From Sulfitobacter sp. M05 (GTDB taxonomy: Bacteria > Pseudomonadota > Alphaproteobacteria > Rhodobacterales > Rhodobacteraceae): DNA of 64,000 nt. Under the pieces are notes generated by a model. That model ran no database searches and was not told the DNA's origin. It saw only the letters and a program-made list of their open reading frames with translations. Of the stretch, positions 16,816-26,571 are shown one piece after another (positions within the stretch are counted from its first letter, which is position 1; each line of letters starts with the position of its first letter). A program made the translations under genes and the position numbers. Location of the stretch: contig NZ_JABEDH010000001.1 in NCBI RefSeq assembly GCF_029285175.1, positions 1,178,001 through 1,242,000 on the forward strand, read 5' to 3'.

Positions 16816-18312
16816 ATGAACGAAATCACGTCACTGAACGCGAATGATATTGCCGTGCAGGCACCGGAAACGATGCCGCACTCCATCGAGGCCGAACAGC
16901 AGCTTCTGGGCGCAATTCTGACCAACAACGATATTTATGACCGCATCGCTGCGATCATCGGGCCCAAACATTTCTACGACCCTGTACATGCCCGCATTTT
17001 TGACATCGCATCCCAACGCATTGCCAAGAACAACCTCGCCTCGCCCGTGACCCTCAAGGCGTTTATGGAAGACGACGAGGGGCTGAAAGAATTGGGTGGC
17101 CCTGCCTATCTTGCCCGTCTGGCCGGTGCTGCGATCTCAGCTTTTGCCGCGCGTGACTATGCCCAGATGATCTATGATCTGGCGGTGCGTCGCGACCTGA
17201 TCCAATTGGGCCGCGATATCTCTGCCAAGGCCGCGCAAGTCGACGTCTCATCCGAGCCGCGCGAACAAATCGTCGAAGCCGAGCAAGAGCTGTACAAAAT
17301 GGCCGAGCAAGGCCAGACAGAAAGTGGATTTCAGAGCTTTCTCAAAGCGGTAACCGACGCAGTTAATGTGGCCAATACAGCCTATCAACGCGATGGCGGG
17401 CTGTCAGGTGTCTCCACCGGCCTGATCGACATGGATGGCAAGCTGGGCGGTTTGCACCGGTCTGACTTGCTGATCCTTGCGGGTCGTCCCTCCATGGGGA
17501 AAACCTCGCTTGCGACCAACATCGCCTTTAACGTCGCCAAGGCCTACAAACGTGGCCGGCTTGCCGATGGCTCAGAAGGGGCCGTCGAGGGTGGGGTTGT
17601 CGGGTTTTACTCGCTGGAAATGAGCGCCGAACAGCTGGCCGCCCGTATCCTATCCGAAGCGGCCGAAATCCCGTCTCAGCAGATCCGCTCAGGCGATATG
17701 TCAGAAACCGAGTTCCGCCGGTTTGTCGATGCGGCCAAGGCGCTGGAGGCCTGTCCGCTTTATATCGACGACACGCCTGCCCTGCCAATCAGCCAGCTTG
17801 CCGCGCGCGCGCGCCGTCTGAAGCGGACCCACGGGTTGGACGTGTTGATCATCGACTATCTGCAACTGGTGCGCGGCACCGGGAAATCCGACAACCGGGT
17901 CAATGAAATCTCGGAAATCACCATGGGCCTCAAGGCGATTGCCAAGGAATTGGACATTCCCGTAATCGCCCTGTCGCAGCTGTCGCGCCAGGTCGAAAAC
18001 CGCGAAGATAAACGCCCGCAGCTGAGCGATCTGCGGGAATCCGGATCGATCGAACAGGACGCCGACGTTGTGATGTTCGTGTTCCGCGAGGAATACTATA
18101 AAGAACGCGAAAAGCCTGGCGATCACGACCTTGAGGCGATGGCCCGCTGGCAAGAAGATATGGAACGGCTGCATGGCCGCGCCGAGGTTGTCATCGGCAA
18201 ACAGCGCCACGGCCCCATCGGCACAGTCGAGCTGAGCTTTGAAGGGCGTTTCACCCGGTTTGGTAACCTTGCCAAACCTTGGCAACAGGGCGGTGGCGAG
18301 CAGGAATTCTAA
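16816..18312 (+). CDS. dnaB: Replicative DNA helicase
   Basis: 498 residues. The N-terminal helical domain starts MPHSIEAEQQLLGAILTNND, and the RecA-like helicase core has Walker A AGRPSMGKTSLATN near residue 218, Walker B VLIIDYLQLV, then IALSQLSRQVENREDKRP and LRESGSIEQDADVV. This is the hexameric helicase that unwinds the fork and contacts primase. No intein is present. The start at 16816 is chosen because the N-terminus then matches the family; the frame stays open upstream over the DnaA box. No other replication gene lies nearby. Confidence 0.97.
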   Translation: MNEITSLNANDIAVQAPETMPHSIEAEQQLLGAILTNNDIYDRIAAIIGPKHFYDPVHARIFDIASQRIAKNNLASPVTLKAFMEDDEGLKELGGPAYLARLAGAAISAFAARDYAQMIYDLAVRRDLIQLGRDISAKAAQVDVSSEPREQIVEAEQELYKMAEQGQTESGFQSFLKAVTDAVNVANTAYQRDGGLSGVSTGLIDMDGKLGGLHRSDLLILAGRPSMGKTSLATNIAFNVAKAYKRGRLADGSEGAVEGGVVGFYSLEMSAEQLAARILSEAAEIPSQQIRSGDMSETEFRRFVDAAKALEACPLYIDDTPALPISQLAARARRLKRTHGLDVLIIDYLQLVRGTGKSDNRVNEISEITMGLKAIAKELDIPVIALSQLSRQVENREDKRPQLSDLRESGSIEQDADVVMFVFREEYYKEREKPGDHDLEAMARWQEDMERLHGRAEVVIGKQRHGPIGTVELSFEGRFTRFGNLAKPWQQGGGEQEF

Positions 18313-18345
18313 CCTTGGGTTGATTTTCTCCACAGGACAAAAAGC

Positions 18346-18372
18346 AACCTCTACCCAAACCGGGCAGAGGTT
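18346..18372. terminator. Hairpin between convergent dnaB and hydrolase genes
   Basis: AACCTCT-A-CCC and GGG-C-AGAGGTT pair around AAACC. It is flanked by A-rich sequence on the left and TTTCACTTT on the right, so it could end transcription from either side. The T-runs are imperfect. Confidence 0.5.
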
Positions 18373-18455
18373 TCACTTTGAAAAGCCGTGGTTTCCCATA
18401 GATTTGCGCAACACAGTCCACCTTACTGAAAAGTTACCACGCAAACCGCCTGAAA

Positions 18456-19778
18456 TCAGTCCACCGACTTAACCTCATAGCGCAAGCCAACCGCCGTGCC
18501 TTGGGCAAAGCCTTTCCATGCGCTATGGTCTGCCTTGGGGGTGCCGTCCTCATTCATTGACCAGACACCACCATTGGAGTTCTCGATCAGCTCAAGATAG
18601 GCCCCTTTGTCAGCATCCGCTTTCAGGCCACGATCCAGCCAGGCCGTCACAAAATGCTGGGCGATATTGTTCATGCGGACCGTGTCCCAAACCGGGTCTG
18701 TGTAATGCGACGAGATGTCAAACCCCTTGTCTTCGTTGAAGTAGAAACTTTCGGCAGGGGCCGGCATCGGGGCTGCGGTGTTGTGACCACCATTTTCAAA
18801 GGTCAGTAGGGCATGTGGCAGGTCTGAGGCATTTTCCCAAATCGCACGCACCCCTTTTTCGTACAGCGATACGGAATCCTGCGACCCTGCGATAAACAAC
18901 ATCGGGATGCCGATACCGGCCAGCCCATCGGCGTCCCAGAACCCCGTGTTCATCCCCCAAGGGCCGATGGCAACGGCGGTTTTGATCCGTGGGTCCGGCA
19001 GCTCCTTATGGGTCGCACTGCCAGCTTGGTGGATGCCCAAGGTGCCATGCGGCCCACCCCAAGGATACGCAACCGACGCTTCGGTCACACCGCCGCCTGC
19101 TGTGATAATCGCACCGTATCCGCCCATGGAATACCCAATAAGGCCCGTGTTATCCGCGTCATAGAGACCTGCAAAATCACCGCCCTCCGCCGCCAGTTTG
19201 ACCATCTCCTCCAGCACGAACAGCTGGTCCAGCGAACGGTTCACCAAGGTAGAGCCGAAAGCGGCCTGTGTGCGGTAAGTGCTGTCAGTGTGATCAATCG
19301 AGGCCACAACATACCCTTTGGAGGCGATGTTTTCAGCCAGATGCGACAACAAGAAACGGTTGCCGGGATACCCATGGCTGATCAGTACCAGCGGATAGCC
19401 TACCGCCGCTGCCGGGGTGGCATCGCGCAGGGCACGACCTGTCAGGGAAACCTCGGTGGTGCCATCGCGCAGATAGGCCTTCAATCTGGTGTCCCCCGTT
19501 GCACCCTCAGCCGCAGGATACCACATTTCGACAGTCAGCGGACGATCATAGGTCGGCAGCTCTGCCGGTTTATCCGCAGCCGGATCGATGGACAAAATGT
19601 CGATCTGGCCCGGATTTACCATGTCCAGTTGGCGCACCCCAACAGGCAGCGCCCCGTAGGCGGCCAGTTCCGGGGCGGTGGGCAATTGGGTGTCGATGCG
19701 GTTTTCCGCCAAGCCAGCGGTTGCGGCAAGGCCAAGCGCCACGGCAATCGGGGCTCTGTTCAAAGATGTCTTCAGCAT
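18456..19778 (-). CDS. Secreted alpha/beta hydrolase (PAF-acetylhydrolase/dienelactone-hydrolase-like)
   Basis: 440 residues. The start at 19778 follows GAGGAGGAAAAC and gives a signal peptide (MLKTSLNRAPIAVALGLAAT, ending AGLA). The catalytic triad can be proposed: Ser in GLIGYSMGGYGA, Asp in LFIAGSQDS, and His in FENGGHNTAAP, in the usual order. LVLISHGYPGNRFLLSHLAE supplies the oxyanion region. It should act in the periplasm on an ester or lactone; the substrate is unknown. It is a single gene, convergent with dnaB and divergent from alr. Confidence 0.87.
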   Translation of the reverse strand: MLKTSLNRAPIAVALGLAATAGLAENRIDTQLPTAPELAAYGALPVGVRQLDMVNPGQIDILSIDPAADKPAELPTYDRPLTVEMWYPAAEGATGDTRLKAYLRDGTTEVSLTGRALRDATPAAAVGYPLVLISHGYPGNRFLLSHLAENIASKGYVVASIDHTDSTYRTQAAFGSTLVNRSLDQLFVLEEMVKLAAEGGDFAGLYDADNTGLIGYSMGGYGAIITAGGGVTEASVAYPWGGPHGTLGIHQAGSATHKELPDPRIKTAVAIGPWGMNTGFWDADGLAGIGIPMLFIAGSQDSVSLYEKGVRAIWENASDLPHALLTFENGGHNTAAPMPAPAESFYFNEDKGFDISSHYTDPVWDTVRMNNIAQHFVTAWLDRGLKADADKGAYLELIENSNGGVWSMNEDGTPKADHSAWKGFAQGTAVGLRYEVKSVD

Positions 19779-20020
19779 GTTTTCCTCCTCAGGTTGGGCA
19801 CAGCCTTGCGCGGGGATGACTGTAGGGCAAGTATCGATTCCGTGACGTTGCATCCCATCAGCGCATATTAACATCACAGGAATGTATTACGGTTCAGCGT
19901 CACTGCCTTGCGCGCAGCCCTTGGGCCTGCTTGTTCCTGTTGCCCGATTTGGTTAAGTCAGTCACAGGTCGGGCCACATCCCGCCCCTGCCCGTACCAAC
20001 TGCCACAGGACCCTAGCACC

Positions 20021-21055
20021 ATGACCACCGCGACCCTGACGATCGACCTCACGGCGATCGCCGCAAACTGGCAGGCACTGGACAAGATGACCAACAGTGA
20101 AACCGCTGCTGTGATCAAGGCCGACGCTTACGGGCTGGGCATCGCCAAGGTTGGTCCGGCACTGGCCAATGCCGGCGCACGCGGGTTCTTTGTGGCCGCT
20201 GCCGAAGAAGGTGTCGCATTGCGCCGCGCACTTGGGTCCGGCCCGGACATCTGCGTCTTTTCGGGCCATATGCCGGGAGATGCGGACATGATCCGCTCGG
20301 CGGCCCTAACCCCGATGATCAACTCTGTCGACCAGTTGCTGACCCATGTCGAGGCCCTGCCGGGCCATCCTTTCGGGATACAGCTGGACACCGGTATGAA
20401 CCGGCTGGGGATGGAGCCTGCGGAATGGTCTGCCGTGCGCGACATTGCGGTTGCCCAGCAGCCCGTGGTGATCATGTCACATCTGGCCTGTGCGGATGAT
20501 CCTGACCACGTGATGAACCAGATGCAACTTGATTGCTTTAACGATATGACGCAAGGCCTTGATATTCCAAGATCCCTATCGGCAACCGGCGGCATCCTGT
20601 TGGGCGAGAAGTACCACTTTGACATCACCCGCCCCGGCGTCGGTCTCTATGGTGGCCTGCCATTTATTGATGCCACGCCAGTGGTCACGCTGGACATTCC
20701 CGTGATCCAGATTCGCGATGTGGCAGCGGGGGAAAGTGTCGGCTATGCCAATGCCTTTGTCGCCAAGACAGAAACCCGCGTGGCCACCATTGCGGCCGGT
20801 TATGCCGACGGGTTGATCCGCGCTATGGGCCAAGGCGCAACCTTGACATATGACGGCCAGCCAGTGCCGGTGATCGGGCGGGTCTCTATGGATATGATCA
20901 CAGTGGATATCAGCCGCCTGTCGCAAGTACCTGAACATTTGCAGCTGATCGGCCTGCACCAGTCCGTTGATACGGTGGCCGGATTTGCCGGGACAATCGG
21001 ATATGAAATCCTGACATCGCTGGGTGCGCGCTATGATCGTGTTTATCTGACGTGA
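20021..21055 (+). CDS. alr: Alanine racemase
   Basis: 344 residues from ATG 20021; an upstream extension of the frame has no family similarity. The PLP lysine is K33 in [12 protein letters not shown], and the second catalytic residue is the Tyr in [12 protein letters not shown]. The C-terminal domain has the substrate-site motif [13 protein letters not shown] and ends with [18 protein letters not shown]. The enzyme makes D-alanine for peptidoglycan, or can be catabolic. The stop codon overlaps the next gene by 4 bp. Confidence 0.95.
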   Translation: MTTATLTIDLTAIAANWQALDKMTNSETAAVIKADAYGLGIAKVGPALANAGARGFFVAAAEEGVALRRALGSGPDICVFSGHMPGDADMIRSAALTPMINSVDQLLTHVEALPGHPFGIQLDTGMNRLGMEPAEWSAVRDIAVAQQPVVIMSHLACADDPDHVMNQMQLDCFNDMTQGLDIPRSLSATGGILLGEKYHFDITRPGVGLYGGLPFIDATPVVTLDIPVIQIRDVAAGESVGYANAFVAKTETRVATIAAGYADGLIRAMGQGATLTYDGQPVPVIGRVSMDMITVDISRLSQVPEHLQLIGLHQSVDTVAGFAGTIGYEILTSLGARYDRVYLT

Positions 21056-21501
21056 GCCGGCACAACAGGATCATCACCATCCTGAACCTTGGCCTGCTGG
21101 TGGCCTATCCGGTCGCATGGTGGGCCCCGTTGATGCGGGCCGGTTTGCTGCCGCTATTTTCCCTCAACGAAATCTCGGTGCTGACCGGGCTGCAATCGCT
21201 TTGGGCCTCGGATATCTTTCTGGCGCTGGTGGTCACACTGTTTGCGCTCTTTGCCCCCTACCTCAAAACAATCGCGCTGGCCTTGGTGCATTTCGGCCTG
21301 CTGAGCCGCGTTGCCCTGCCAGCGCTGAATGTCTTGGGCAAGCTGGCGATGGCAGACATCTTTTTGATCGCACTTTATATTACCCTGTCCAAAGGCATTG
21401 GTCTGGGCCGGATCGAGGTCGCATGGGGGCTATACTTGTTCACCGGTTGCATTCTGACCTCGCTGTGGATCAGTTGGAAAACAGGACAATCTTTGGATTA
21501 G
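21052..21501 (+). CDS. PqiA-like inner-membrane protein (single module)
   Basis: 149 residues, GTG start overlapping the alr stop (GTGA). It has four hydrophobic segments: about 7-25, 52-72, 77-97 and 122-142. The pattern [16 protein letters not shown] near the start and the [14 protein letters not shown] region fit one module of paraquat-inducible protein A, though the usual N-terminal CxxC zinc motif of full-length PqiA is absent. Such proteins form part of membrane lipid or stress systems, but no pqiB or MCE gene is present here, so the role is open. Confidence 0.75.
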   Translation: MSRHNRIITILNLGLLVAYPVAWWAPLMRAGLLPLFSLNEISVLTGLQSLWASDIFLALVVTLFALFAPYLKTIALALVHFGLLSRVALPALNVLGKLAMADIFLIALYITLSKGIGLGRIEVAWGLYLFTGCILTSLWISWKTGQSLD

Positions 21502-21546
21502 CGATTGATTGCGCCGAATTCAGAAACAAACCACGGATTAACTGTG

Positions 21547-21588
21547 GCATTTGCGACATTTTGCCATGACGACCGCCGCATTTGCGAC
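21547..21588. repeat. Tandem GCATTTGCGAC repeat upstream of the membrane coiled-coil gene
   Basis: The 11-mer GCATTTGCGAC occurs at 21547 and again at 21578, exactly 31 bp apart (about three helical turns), each followed by a T-rich stretch and CATG. The site is 60-100 bp before the start at 21648 and could bind a regulator on one face of the DNA. Confidence 0.4.
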
Positions 21589-21647
21589 TTTTTTCATGCA
21601 AATAATGATGACCAAGCGTAAACTTGCCGACAGATGCTTCCGGGGGG

Positions 21648-22430
21648 ATGTCTTTGTCTACGTTTCGCACACTTGCGTATTTTGTTCAGTTTTTGCTGCA
21701 ACGTCTCGCGTTTGTCGTTTTCCTTTTTAGCGCTCTGGCCTTGATTGGGGCCAGCGCAATGGCGGCACTTGGATTATGGTCCTGGATTGACCTGAACTTG
21801 GGATATCAGGGCCAACAAATCGAAAACGCTGGTATGTATGTGCAGATCGGCCTGAGTATTCTGGCCCTTGGCCTGTGCTTTTTCTTGCCTTCCAACCGGC
21901 GCATCATGGTCCTTGAGAACTCTCACCGCCGCTTTTCTATCGGAATGCAAGACGTCGCTCAGGCCTATAGTGCCGCTCATGCGGCGGACCGCGCGGAAAC
22001 CTTTCAATTAAGTTCGGAATTCGATGCGGTGCGCGAACGTCTGGCCTATCTGCGTGACCACCCAGACCTTAGCACGCTGGAGCCGGCCCTGCTGGAGGTT
22101 GCGGCCCAGATGAGCCATATCAGCCGTGAACTGGCAGAGGTTTATTCCGACGACAAAATCGCCCGTGCCCGCAGTTTCCTCAAAGAACGCCAGCAAGAGA
22201 TTGCCCTGTTCAACAGCCGCTTGGAGCAAGCCAAGGGCATCAGCACCGATTTAAAACACTGGCTGCATGAGGTGGAGCTGGAGGAAAGCGTGGCCGTGGC
22301 GCAATTGGAACGGCTACGCGCAGAGATGCAGGAAATCCTGCCGGAGCTGGGTCTTGAAAGCCGGCATAAGGCGGATCAGGCTGCATTGGACAATACCATC
22401 GTTGATCTACAGCCCAAGGCCGCCGAATAG
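21648..22430 (+). CDS. Membrane-anchored coiled-coil protein of unknown function
   Basis: 260 residues from ATG 21648 (a TTG at 21624 is in frame; GGGGGG abuts the ATG). Two hydrophobic segments lie at about 10-45 and 60-82. They are followed by a long charged helical region with the segments RIMVLENSHRRFSIGMQDVA, LSSEFDAVRERLAYLRDHPD, SHISRELAEVYSDDKIARAR and LKHWLHEVELEESVAVAQLE. I recall this type as widely conserved in Rhodobacterales and often labelled DNA repair protein, but nothing in the sequence supports that label. The topology is consistent with an inner-membrane anchor and a cytoplasmic coiled coil. It is preceded by a tandem repeat that may be regulatory. Confidence 0.7.
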   Translation: MSLSTFRTLAYFVQFLLQRLAFVVFLFSALALIGASAMAALGLWSWIDLNLGYQGQQIENAGMYVQIGLSILALGLCFFLPSNRRIMVLENSHRRFSIGMQDVAQAYSAAHAADRAETFQLSSEFDAVRERLAYLRDHPDLSTLEPALLEVAAQMSHISRELAEVYSDDKIARARSFLKERQQEIALFNSRLEQAKGISTDLKHWLHEVELEESVAVAQLERLRAEMQEILPELGLESRHKADQAALDNTIVDLQPKAAE

Positions 22431-22561
22431 CCAAGCGGACGGGCAGCGGTTTATCATCGAAAACCCTTGGCCGTCGCATTTGGGTCTTGGCAAAATTCGG
22501 CGTTAAAACAAGCTGGACGGGAACCCGGCACCGCACAGGGACGCGCGGTGCCGGGCTTTGT

Positions 22562-23950
22562 TCAGGTCAGGCTGCGACGCAGCTTTGGCAAACGGGACAA
22601 GATCAACGTGTCCAATACAAGCACGGCAAGCAGAGCCAGACCGGCCATCGGAAAGGCCATTGAAACACCCAGACCGACCAGCACCGCACCTTGCCACAGA
22701 GGCAGCTCTTTCGGCATCGGTGGCGCGGCAAGGCGCCCCGCCTTGGTCGGACGTCGCTTCCACCACAGGACGATTGAACTGACGCACAGGAACAAGACCG
22801 ACAAACAGACAACCGTGTTGGCAAGCACGCTGAGGAAGCCCAGCGTTCCCATGTGCAGGGCAATACCCACGGCCATGGCCTTGCCCGCCAGCGAATAGTC
22901 TTCATAGCGCACATCCGCCAGAACCTTGCCGGTGTACTGATCAACATGGACAGTCCGGTCGGACATTGGATCAGTGCTATCCGTGCTCATCGAGTCGCGG
23001 CTCATCGTCCACACACCGGTTTCGTTTTGCGGCACGTTGAGTTGATAGCGGGCGTCGAACCCGATTTCCCGCGCAAGAGCATCGACTGTATCAAGAGTGA
23101 CGGCACCCGTTTGCACACCAGCGGTCCCAACATCACTGCCGGATGCAGGCATTGGCGTTTGCTCCAGCGCCCAAGGCACTTCGCGGCGGTCGTGGTTCAT
23201 GCTGGCGTGGGTCTCGTCCGACAAGGGGACATTATCCCATTTATCCGCAGGAAACTGGCTCCAGGCCTGCACCACCTTGCCCCCCCAGATACCGGCCCAA
23301 GCCAGCCCGGAAATCAAGAAGAAGACCAAAAAGAAGGAAAGCCAAATGCCGACGACCCCATGCAGGGATTTCCACAAAGCACGCCCGCGGCCAAAGCTGG
23401 GGATCAACGCATGTCGCCAGCCCGCCGCGCGTGGCCACCACATATAAAGCCCGGTTGCGATGAGAACCAACGAAAGAGAAGCCGCTGTTTCAAGCATCCT
23501 GTCACCGGTAACGCCCAGCATCAGGTCACTGTGAATGTTATCTACGAAATCATACCACCCGCTGCGGCGCGGAAATGTCTCGATCACTTGCGCGGTATAA
23601 GGATCGACAGCCACCATTGTGGCATTCCCCTCCGCGTCAACGCGAAACAGCGCCGCCAGATTCTCGGTTCTAGGGGCGACATATTGTTTTAATACACCGT
23701 TCGGGATGGCAGACACGGCAGCGTCAGCTTGCGCTGATACGGGCTGCACAATGGCCTGCGGCACAACTTCGGTGCGCTCCCCGTCACGCCCGTCGACCCA
23801 TGCAATCCACAGCATGGCCATGCCAGTAATTGCAAGAACCGTCAAAAACGGAATGACGAAAAGTCCGGCATAAAAATGCCAGCGCCAAGCTGCAAAATAG
23901 AGTTTGTTCGCACCGCCCTCGGGCTGCGCGTTGGTTTCAGTCGATGTCAT
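22562..23950 (-). CDS. PepSY-associated membrane protein
   Basis: 462 residues. It has the family plan of an N-terminal membrane helix after YFAAWRWHFYAGLFVIPFLT, a large periplasmic PepSY part with DPYTAQVIETFPRRSGWYDF and VDQYTGKVLADVRYEDYS, and further helices around HGVVGIWLSFFLVFFLIS and ALHMGTLGFLSVLANTVVCL. The His residues in WHFYAGL, NIHSDLM, KSLHGV and ALHMG are the conserved ones seen in PiuB-like proteins, thought to act as inner-membrane ferric-siderophore reductases or electron carriers. The next gene upstream encodes a DUF2946 protein, a common partner in metal uptake loci. No TonB receptor is in the window. Confidence 0.88.
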   Translation of the reverse strand: MTSTETNAQPEGGANKLYFAAWRWHFYAGLFVIPFLTVLAITGMAMLWIAWVDGRDGERTEVVPQAIVQPVSAQADAAVSAIPNGVLKQYVAPRTENLAALFRVDAEGNATMVAVDPYTAQVIETFPRRSGWYDFVDNIHSDLMLGVTGDRMLETAASLSLVLIATGLYMWWPRAAGWRHALIPSFGRGRALWKSLHGVVGIWLSFFLVFFLISGLAWAGIWGGKVVQAWSQFPADKWDNVPLSDETHASMNHDRREVPWALEQTPMPASGSDVGTAGVQTGAVTLDTVDALAREIGFDARYQLNVPQNETGVWTMSRDSMSTDSTDPMSDRTVHVDQYTGKVLADVRYEDYSLAGKAMAVGIALHMGTLGFLSVLANTVVCLSVLFLCVSSIVLWWKRRPTKAGRLAAPPMPKELPLWQGAVLVGLGVSMAFPMAGLALLAVLVLDTLILSRLPKLRRSLT

Positions 23951-24014
23951 GTGTTGGCTCCAAGCCTTTTTGACCGCAAAATCGCGGGTGAAATTAGAAT
24001 TCAGGTTGTCGAAT

Positions 24015-24380
24015 TCAGGCTGTGGGGGGCGCGCGCGTCAGACGTGTTGGATCAAGCGGTCGCGTATGGTGAAGCCGCTTGGCGACAAAGGTCAGAACCC
24101 GCGTCTGATCAGAAATCAAAAGCGGAACCCCATGACAGTTGCGTGGTACAAGCACCGCACCAATCAAGCGGCAGGCTTCACATTTTTGGCCGGATGCGCT
24201 GCCCTTTTCGTCGGAACCGCCACAGATATCGGCAAGCGAACCACCTGCTGCAACATAAATCGCAAGCTCGGGTGACATCGCTCTCTTTGGACCAGAATGG
24301 GCAAAGCCGGATGCAGCCATCGCAAAGATTAATGCGAGAGGTGTAAGGTATCTGCAAAGGAAAGGCAGCGCGTTTAACAT
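24015..24380 (-). CDS. DUF2946-like small secreted Cys-rich protein
   Basis: 121 residues from ATG 24380; longer upstream frames run antisense into radA and are not credible. The N-terminus is a signal or membrane segment (LTPLALIFAMAASGFAHS). The family feature is ADICGGSDEKGSASGQKCEACRL-like spacing, with two Cys in KCEACR after an earlier Cys at DICGG. DUF2946 proteins often sit beside TonB-dependent receptors and PepSY proteins and may bind metal; the role is not established. It is followed 64 bp later by the PepSY gene on the same strand and diverges from radA. Confidence 0.72.
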   Translation of the reverse strand: MLNALPFLCRYLTPLALIFAMAASGFAHSGPKRAMSPELAIYVAAGGSLADICGGSDEKGSASGQKCEACRLIGAVLVPRNCHGVPLLISDQTRVLTFVAKRLHHTRPLDPTRLTRAPPTA

Positions 24381-24510
24381 GCTAAGGCTCTTAGAAGGTT
24401 TTGCGCGAACGCACCAGAAGGGGAACCGAAAAAGCTCGTCTTTTTGGCACAGCACCGCAGTACCACTTTTCCCTTTGACGCCCCGCCCCCTCTGCGCCAC
24501 AACCCTTGCC

Positions 24511-25878
24511 ATGGCAAAACCCGTCAAGACATTCTCCTGCACCGCATGTGGTGCCAGTTTCACCAAATGGTCGGGCCGCTGTGACGGTTGCGGCGATTGG
24601 AATACCATTCAGGAAGACAAAGGCATTTCTGCCGGTCCGCCCAGCAAATCCCTGGGCGCGCGGCGCGGCTCTTCTGTCCAGCTGACCGATCTTTCCACCG
24701 AAGAAGCCCCGCCACCGCGCAGTTTTTCACGCATCGGCGAACTTGACCGCGTGTTGGGCGGCGGGTTGGTGGCCGGCTCTGCCATTCTGGTCGGCGGCGA
24801 CCCCGGCATCGGGAAATCCACCCTATTGCTGCAAGCCGCTGCGCATTTTGCAAAGGCCGGTTTGCAAACAATTTATGTCTCTGGCGAAGAGGCCTCGGCG
24901 CAGGTCCGAATGCGCGCGCAACGCCTTGGCCTTTCAGATGCGCCGGTGCAGCTGGCGGCGGAAACCAACCTGCGCGATATCCTGACCACGCTGGACAAGG
25001 AACGCCCACAGCTTGCCATCATCGATTCGATTCAAACCATGTGGGCCGACAACGTCGAAAGCGCCCCCGGTTCGGTGTCCCAGGTACGCGCAGCCAGTCA
25101 TGAGCTGACCGCATTTGCAAAACGCACCGGCACCTCAGTGATCCTTGTCGGCCATGTCACCAAGGAAGGCGCGATTGCCGGGCCGCGGGTTGTCGAACAT
25201 ATGGTCGACACGGTCCTCTATTTTGAAGGCGAACGCGGCCACCAGTTCCGTATCCTGCGCAGCGTCAAAAACCGCTTTGGTCCTGCGGATGAAATCGGTG
25301 TATTTGAAATGACCGGCAAGGGGCTGGCTGAGGTGACCAACCCTTCTGCCTTGTTCCTCTCAGAGCGCGGCCAACCCGCCGCCGGATCGGTTGTATTTGC
25401 CGGAATCGAGGGCACCCGCCCTGTGCTGGTCGAGCTACAGGCCCTTGTCGCCCCCTCACCCCACTCACAGGCGCGTCGCACCGTTGTCGGTTGGGATTCT
25501 GGTCGCCTTGCCATGATCCTCGCTGTGCTTGAAGCGCGATGTGGCATTCCTTTTGCCGGTCTGGACGTCTATCTAAACGTTGCCGGTGGCATGAAAATAT
25601 CCGAACCCGCCGCCGATCTGGCTGTCGCTGCCGCCTTGTTAAGCGCGCGGGAAGACACGGCATTGCCCGCCGAAACCGTGGTTTTTGGCGAAATCAGCCT
25701 ATCCGGTGCGCTTAGACCGGCCAGCCAGACCGAAAACAGGTTGAAAGAAGCGCAAAAACTTGGTTTTACCAGCGCTATCGCTCCTGCCGGTGGCAAAACC
25801 GCAGCGGCGAGTGGCATATCGCTGAATACAATGAGCGATCTGACCGGCTTTGTTGGTGAAATTTTTGGCGCGGGATAA
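24511..25878 (+). CDS. radA: DNA repair protein RadA/Sms
   Basis: 455 residues. The start is ATG 24511, giving the typical MAKPVKTFSCTACGASFTKW opening. The C4 zinc motif CTAC...CDGC is followed by Walker A GGDPGIGKSTLLLQ, the RadA-specific KNRFGPADEIG motif near residue 250, and a C-terminal Lon-like domain with YLNVAGGMKISEPAADLAVA. RadA is a DnaB-like hexamer that drives branch migration in recombination. cvpA follows 30 bp downstream, probably in one transcript. Confidence 0.96.
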   Translation: MAKPVKTFSCTACGASFTKWSGRCDGCGDWNTIQEDKGISAGPPSKSLGARRGSSVQLTDLSTEEAPPPRSFSRIGELDRVLGGGLVAGSAILVGGDPGIGKSTLLLQAAAHFAKAGLQTIYVSGEEASAQVRMRAQRLGLSDAPVQLAAETNLRDILTTLDKERPQLAIIDSIQTMWADNVESAPGSVSQVRAASHELTAFAKRTGTSVILVGHVTKEGAIAGPRVVEHMVDTVLYFEGERGHQFRILRSVKNRFGPADEIGVFEMTGKGLAEVTNPSALFLSERGQPAAGSVVFAGIEGTRPVLVELQALVAPSPHSQARRTVVGWDSGRLAMILAVLEARCGIPFAGLDVYLNVAGGMKISEPAADLAVAAALLSAREDTALPAETVVFGEISLSGALRPASQTENRLKEAQKLGFTSAIAPAGGKTAAASGISLNTMSDLTGFVGEIFGAG

Positions 25879-25908
25879 CGCGCCTATCGGGTAAGGGGCA
25901 GGACGACA

Positions 25909-26463
25909 ATGGAAGGTTTTACGATTATTGACGGCGTGGTGGCGCTGGTCATCATCCTTTCAGCCTTGCTGGCCTATGGTCGCGGTCTTGTGCGCGAAGC
26001 CATGGCGATTGTCGGCTGGATTGCTGCCGCCATTCTTGCATTTTTATTCGCACCGCGGGTCGAACCCATGGTCAGCGAACTTCCGGTGGTGGGCGAATTT
26101 TTGGCGGACAGCTGTGAATTGTCGATCATTGGTGCATTCGCAGTGGTGTTTTCCATTGCCCTGATCGTGGTGTCACTGTTCACTCCGCTGTTTTCATCTC
26201 TTGTGCAACGTTCTGTTTTGGGCGGGCTTGATCAAGGACTTGGGTTTATTTTCGGTGTGGCCCGCGGGATCCTGTTGGTGGCGATTGCATTTTTTGTCTA
26301 CAAAACCGTGATCACCGGCCAGCAGTTTACAATCGTAGACGAAAGCCGCTCTGCGGTGGTGTTCTCGCGCTTTACCGGCCAGATCGAAGAACAAAACCCC
26401 GAAGCGGCCCTTGGCTGGATCACCACGCGCTATGAAGCGCTCGTCGGGACCTGCGGCGAATAA
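25909..26463 (+). CDS. cvpA: CvpA-family membrane protein
   Basis: 184 residues with four hydrophobic segments (about 6-22, 28-46, 70-95, 105-125) and the family opening FTIIDGVVALVIILSALLAY followed by GLVREAMAIVGWI. CvpA homologues are inner-membrane proteins often co-transcribed with purF and needed for colicin V export or envelope tolerance. Here a histidine kinase gene separates it from purF. The start ATG 25909 follows AAGGGGCAGGACGACA. Confidence 0.9.
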   Translation: MEGFTIIDGVVALVIILSALLAYGRGLVREAMAIVGWIAAAILAFLFAPRVEPMVSELPVVGEFLADSCELSIIGAFAVVFSIALIVVSLFTPLFSSLVQRSVLGGLDQGLGFIFGVARGILLVAIAFFVYKTVITGQQFTIVDESRSAVVFSRFTGQIEEQNPEAALGWITTRYEALVGTCGE

Positions 26464-26571
26464 GCCGACAGGCGCAGCGAAAGCGTTCCGAAACCGCTAT
26501 TTTTTCGGGGTGAGTAATCCCTCGTTAACGATGTTGTAGTAGCTGTCAGGTCACCGGAAAAGGGGCACTTG

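Noticed and set aside
21624-21647. TTG at 21624 as start of the coiled-coil protein
   Set aside because: ATG 21648 gives a more usual N-terminus ahead of the first membrane helix, although the ribosome site is too close for certainty.
24381-24510. LexA-type box (GAAC repeat) between DUF2946 and radA
   Set aside because: The two GAAC motifs are 12 nt apart, while the alphaproteobacterial site needs 7.
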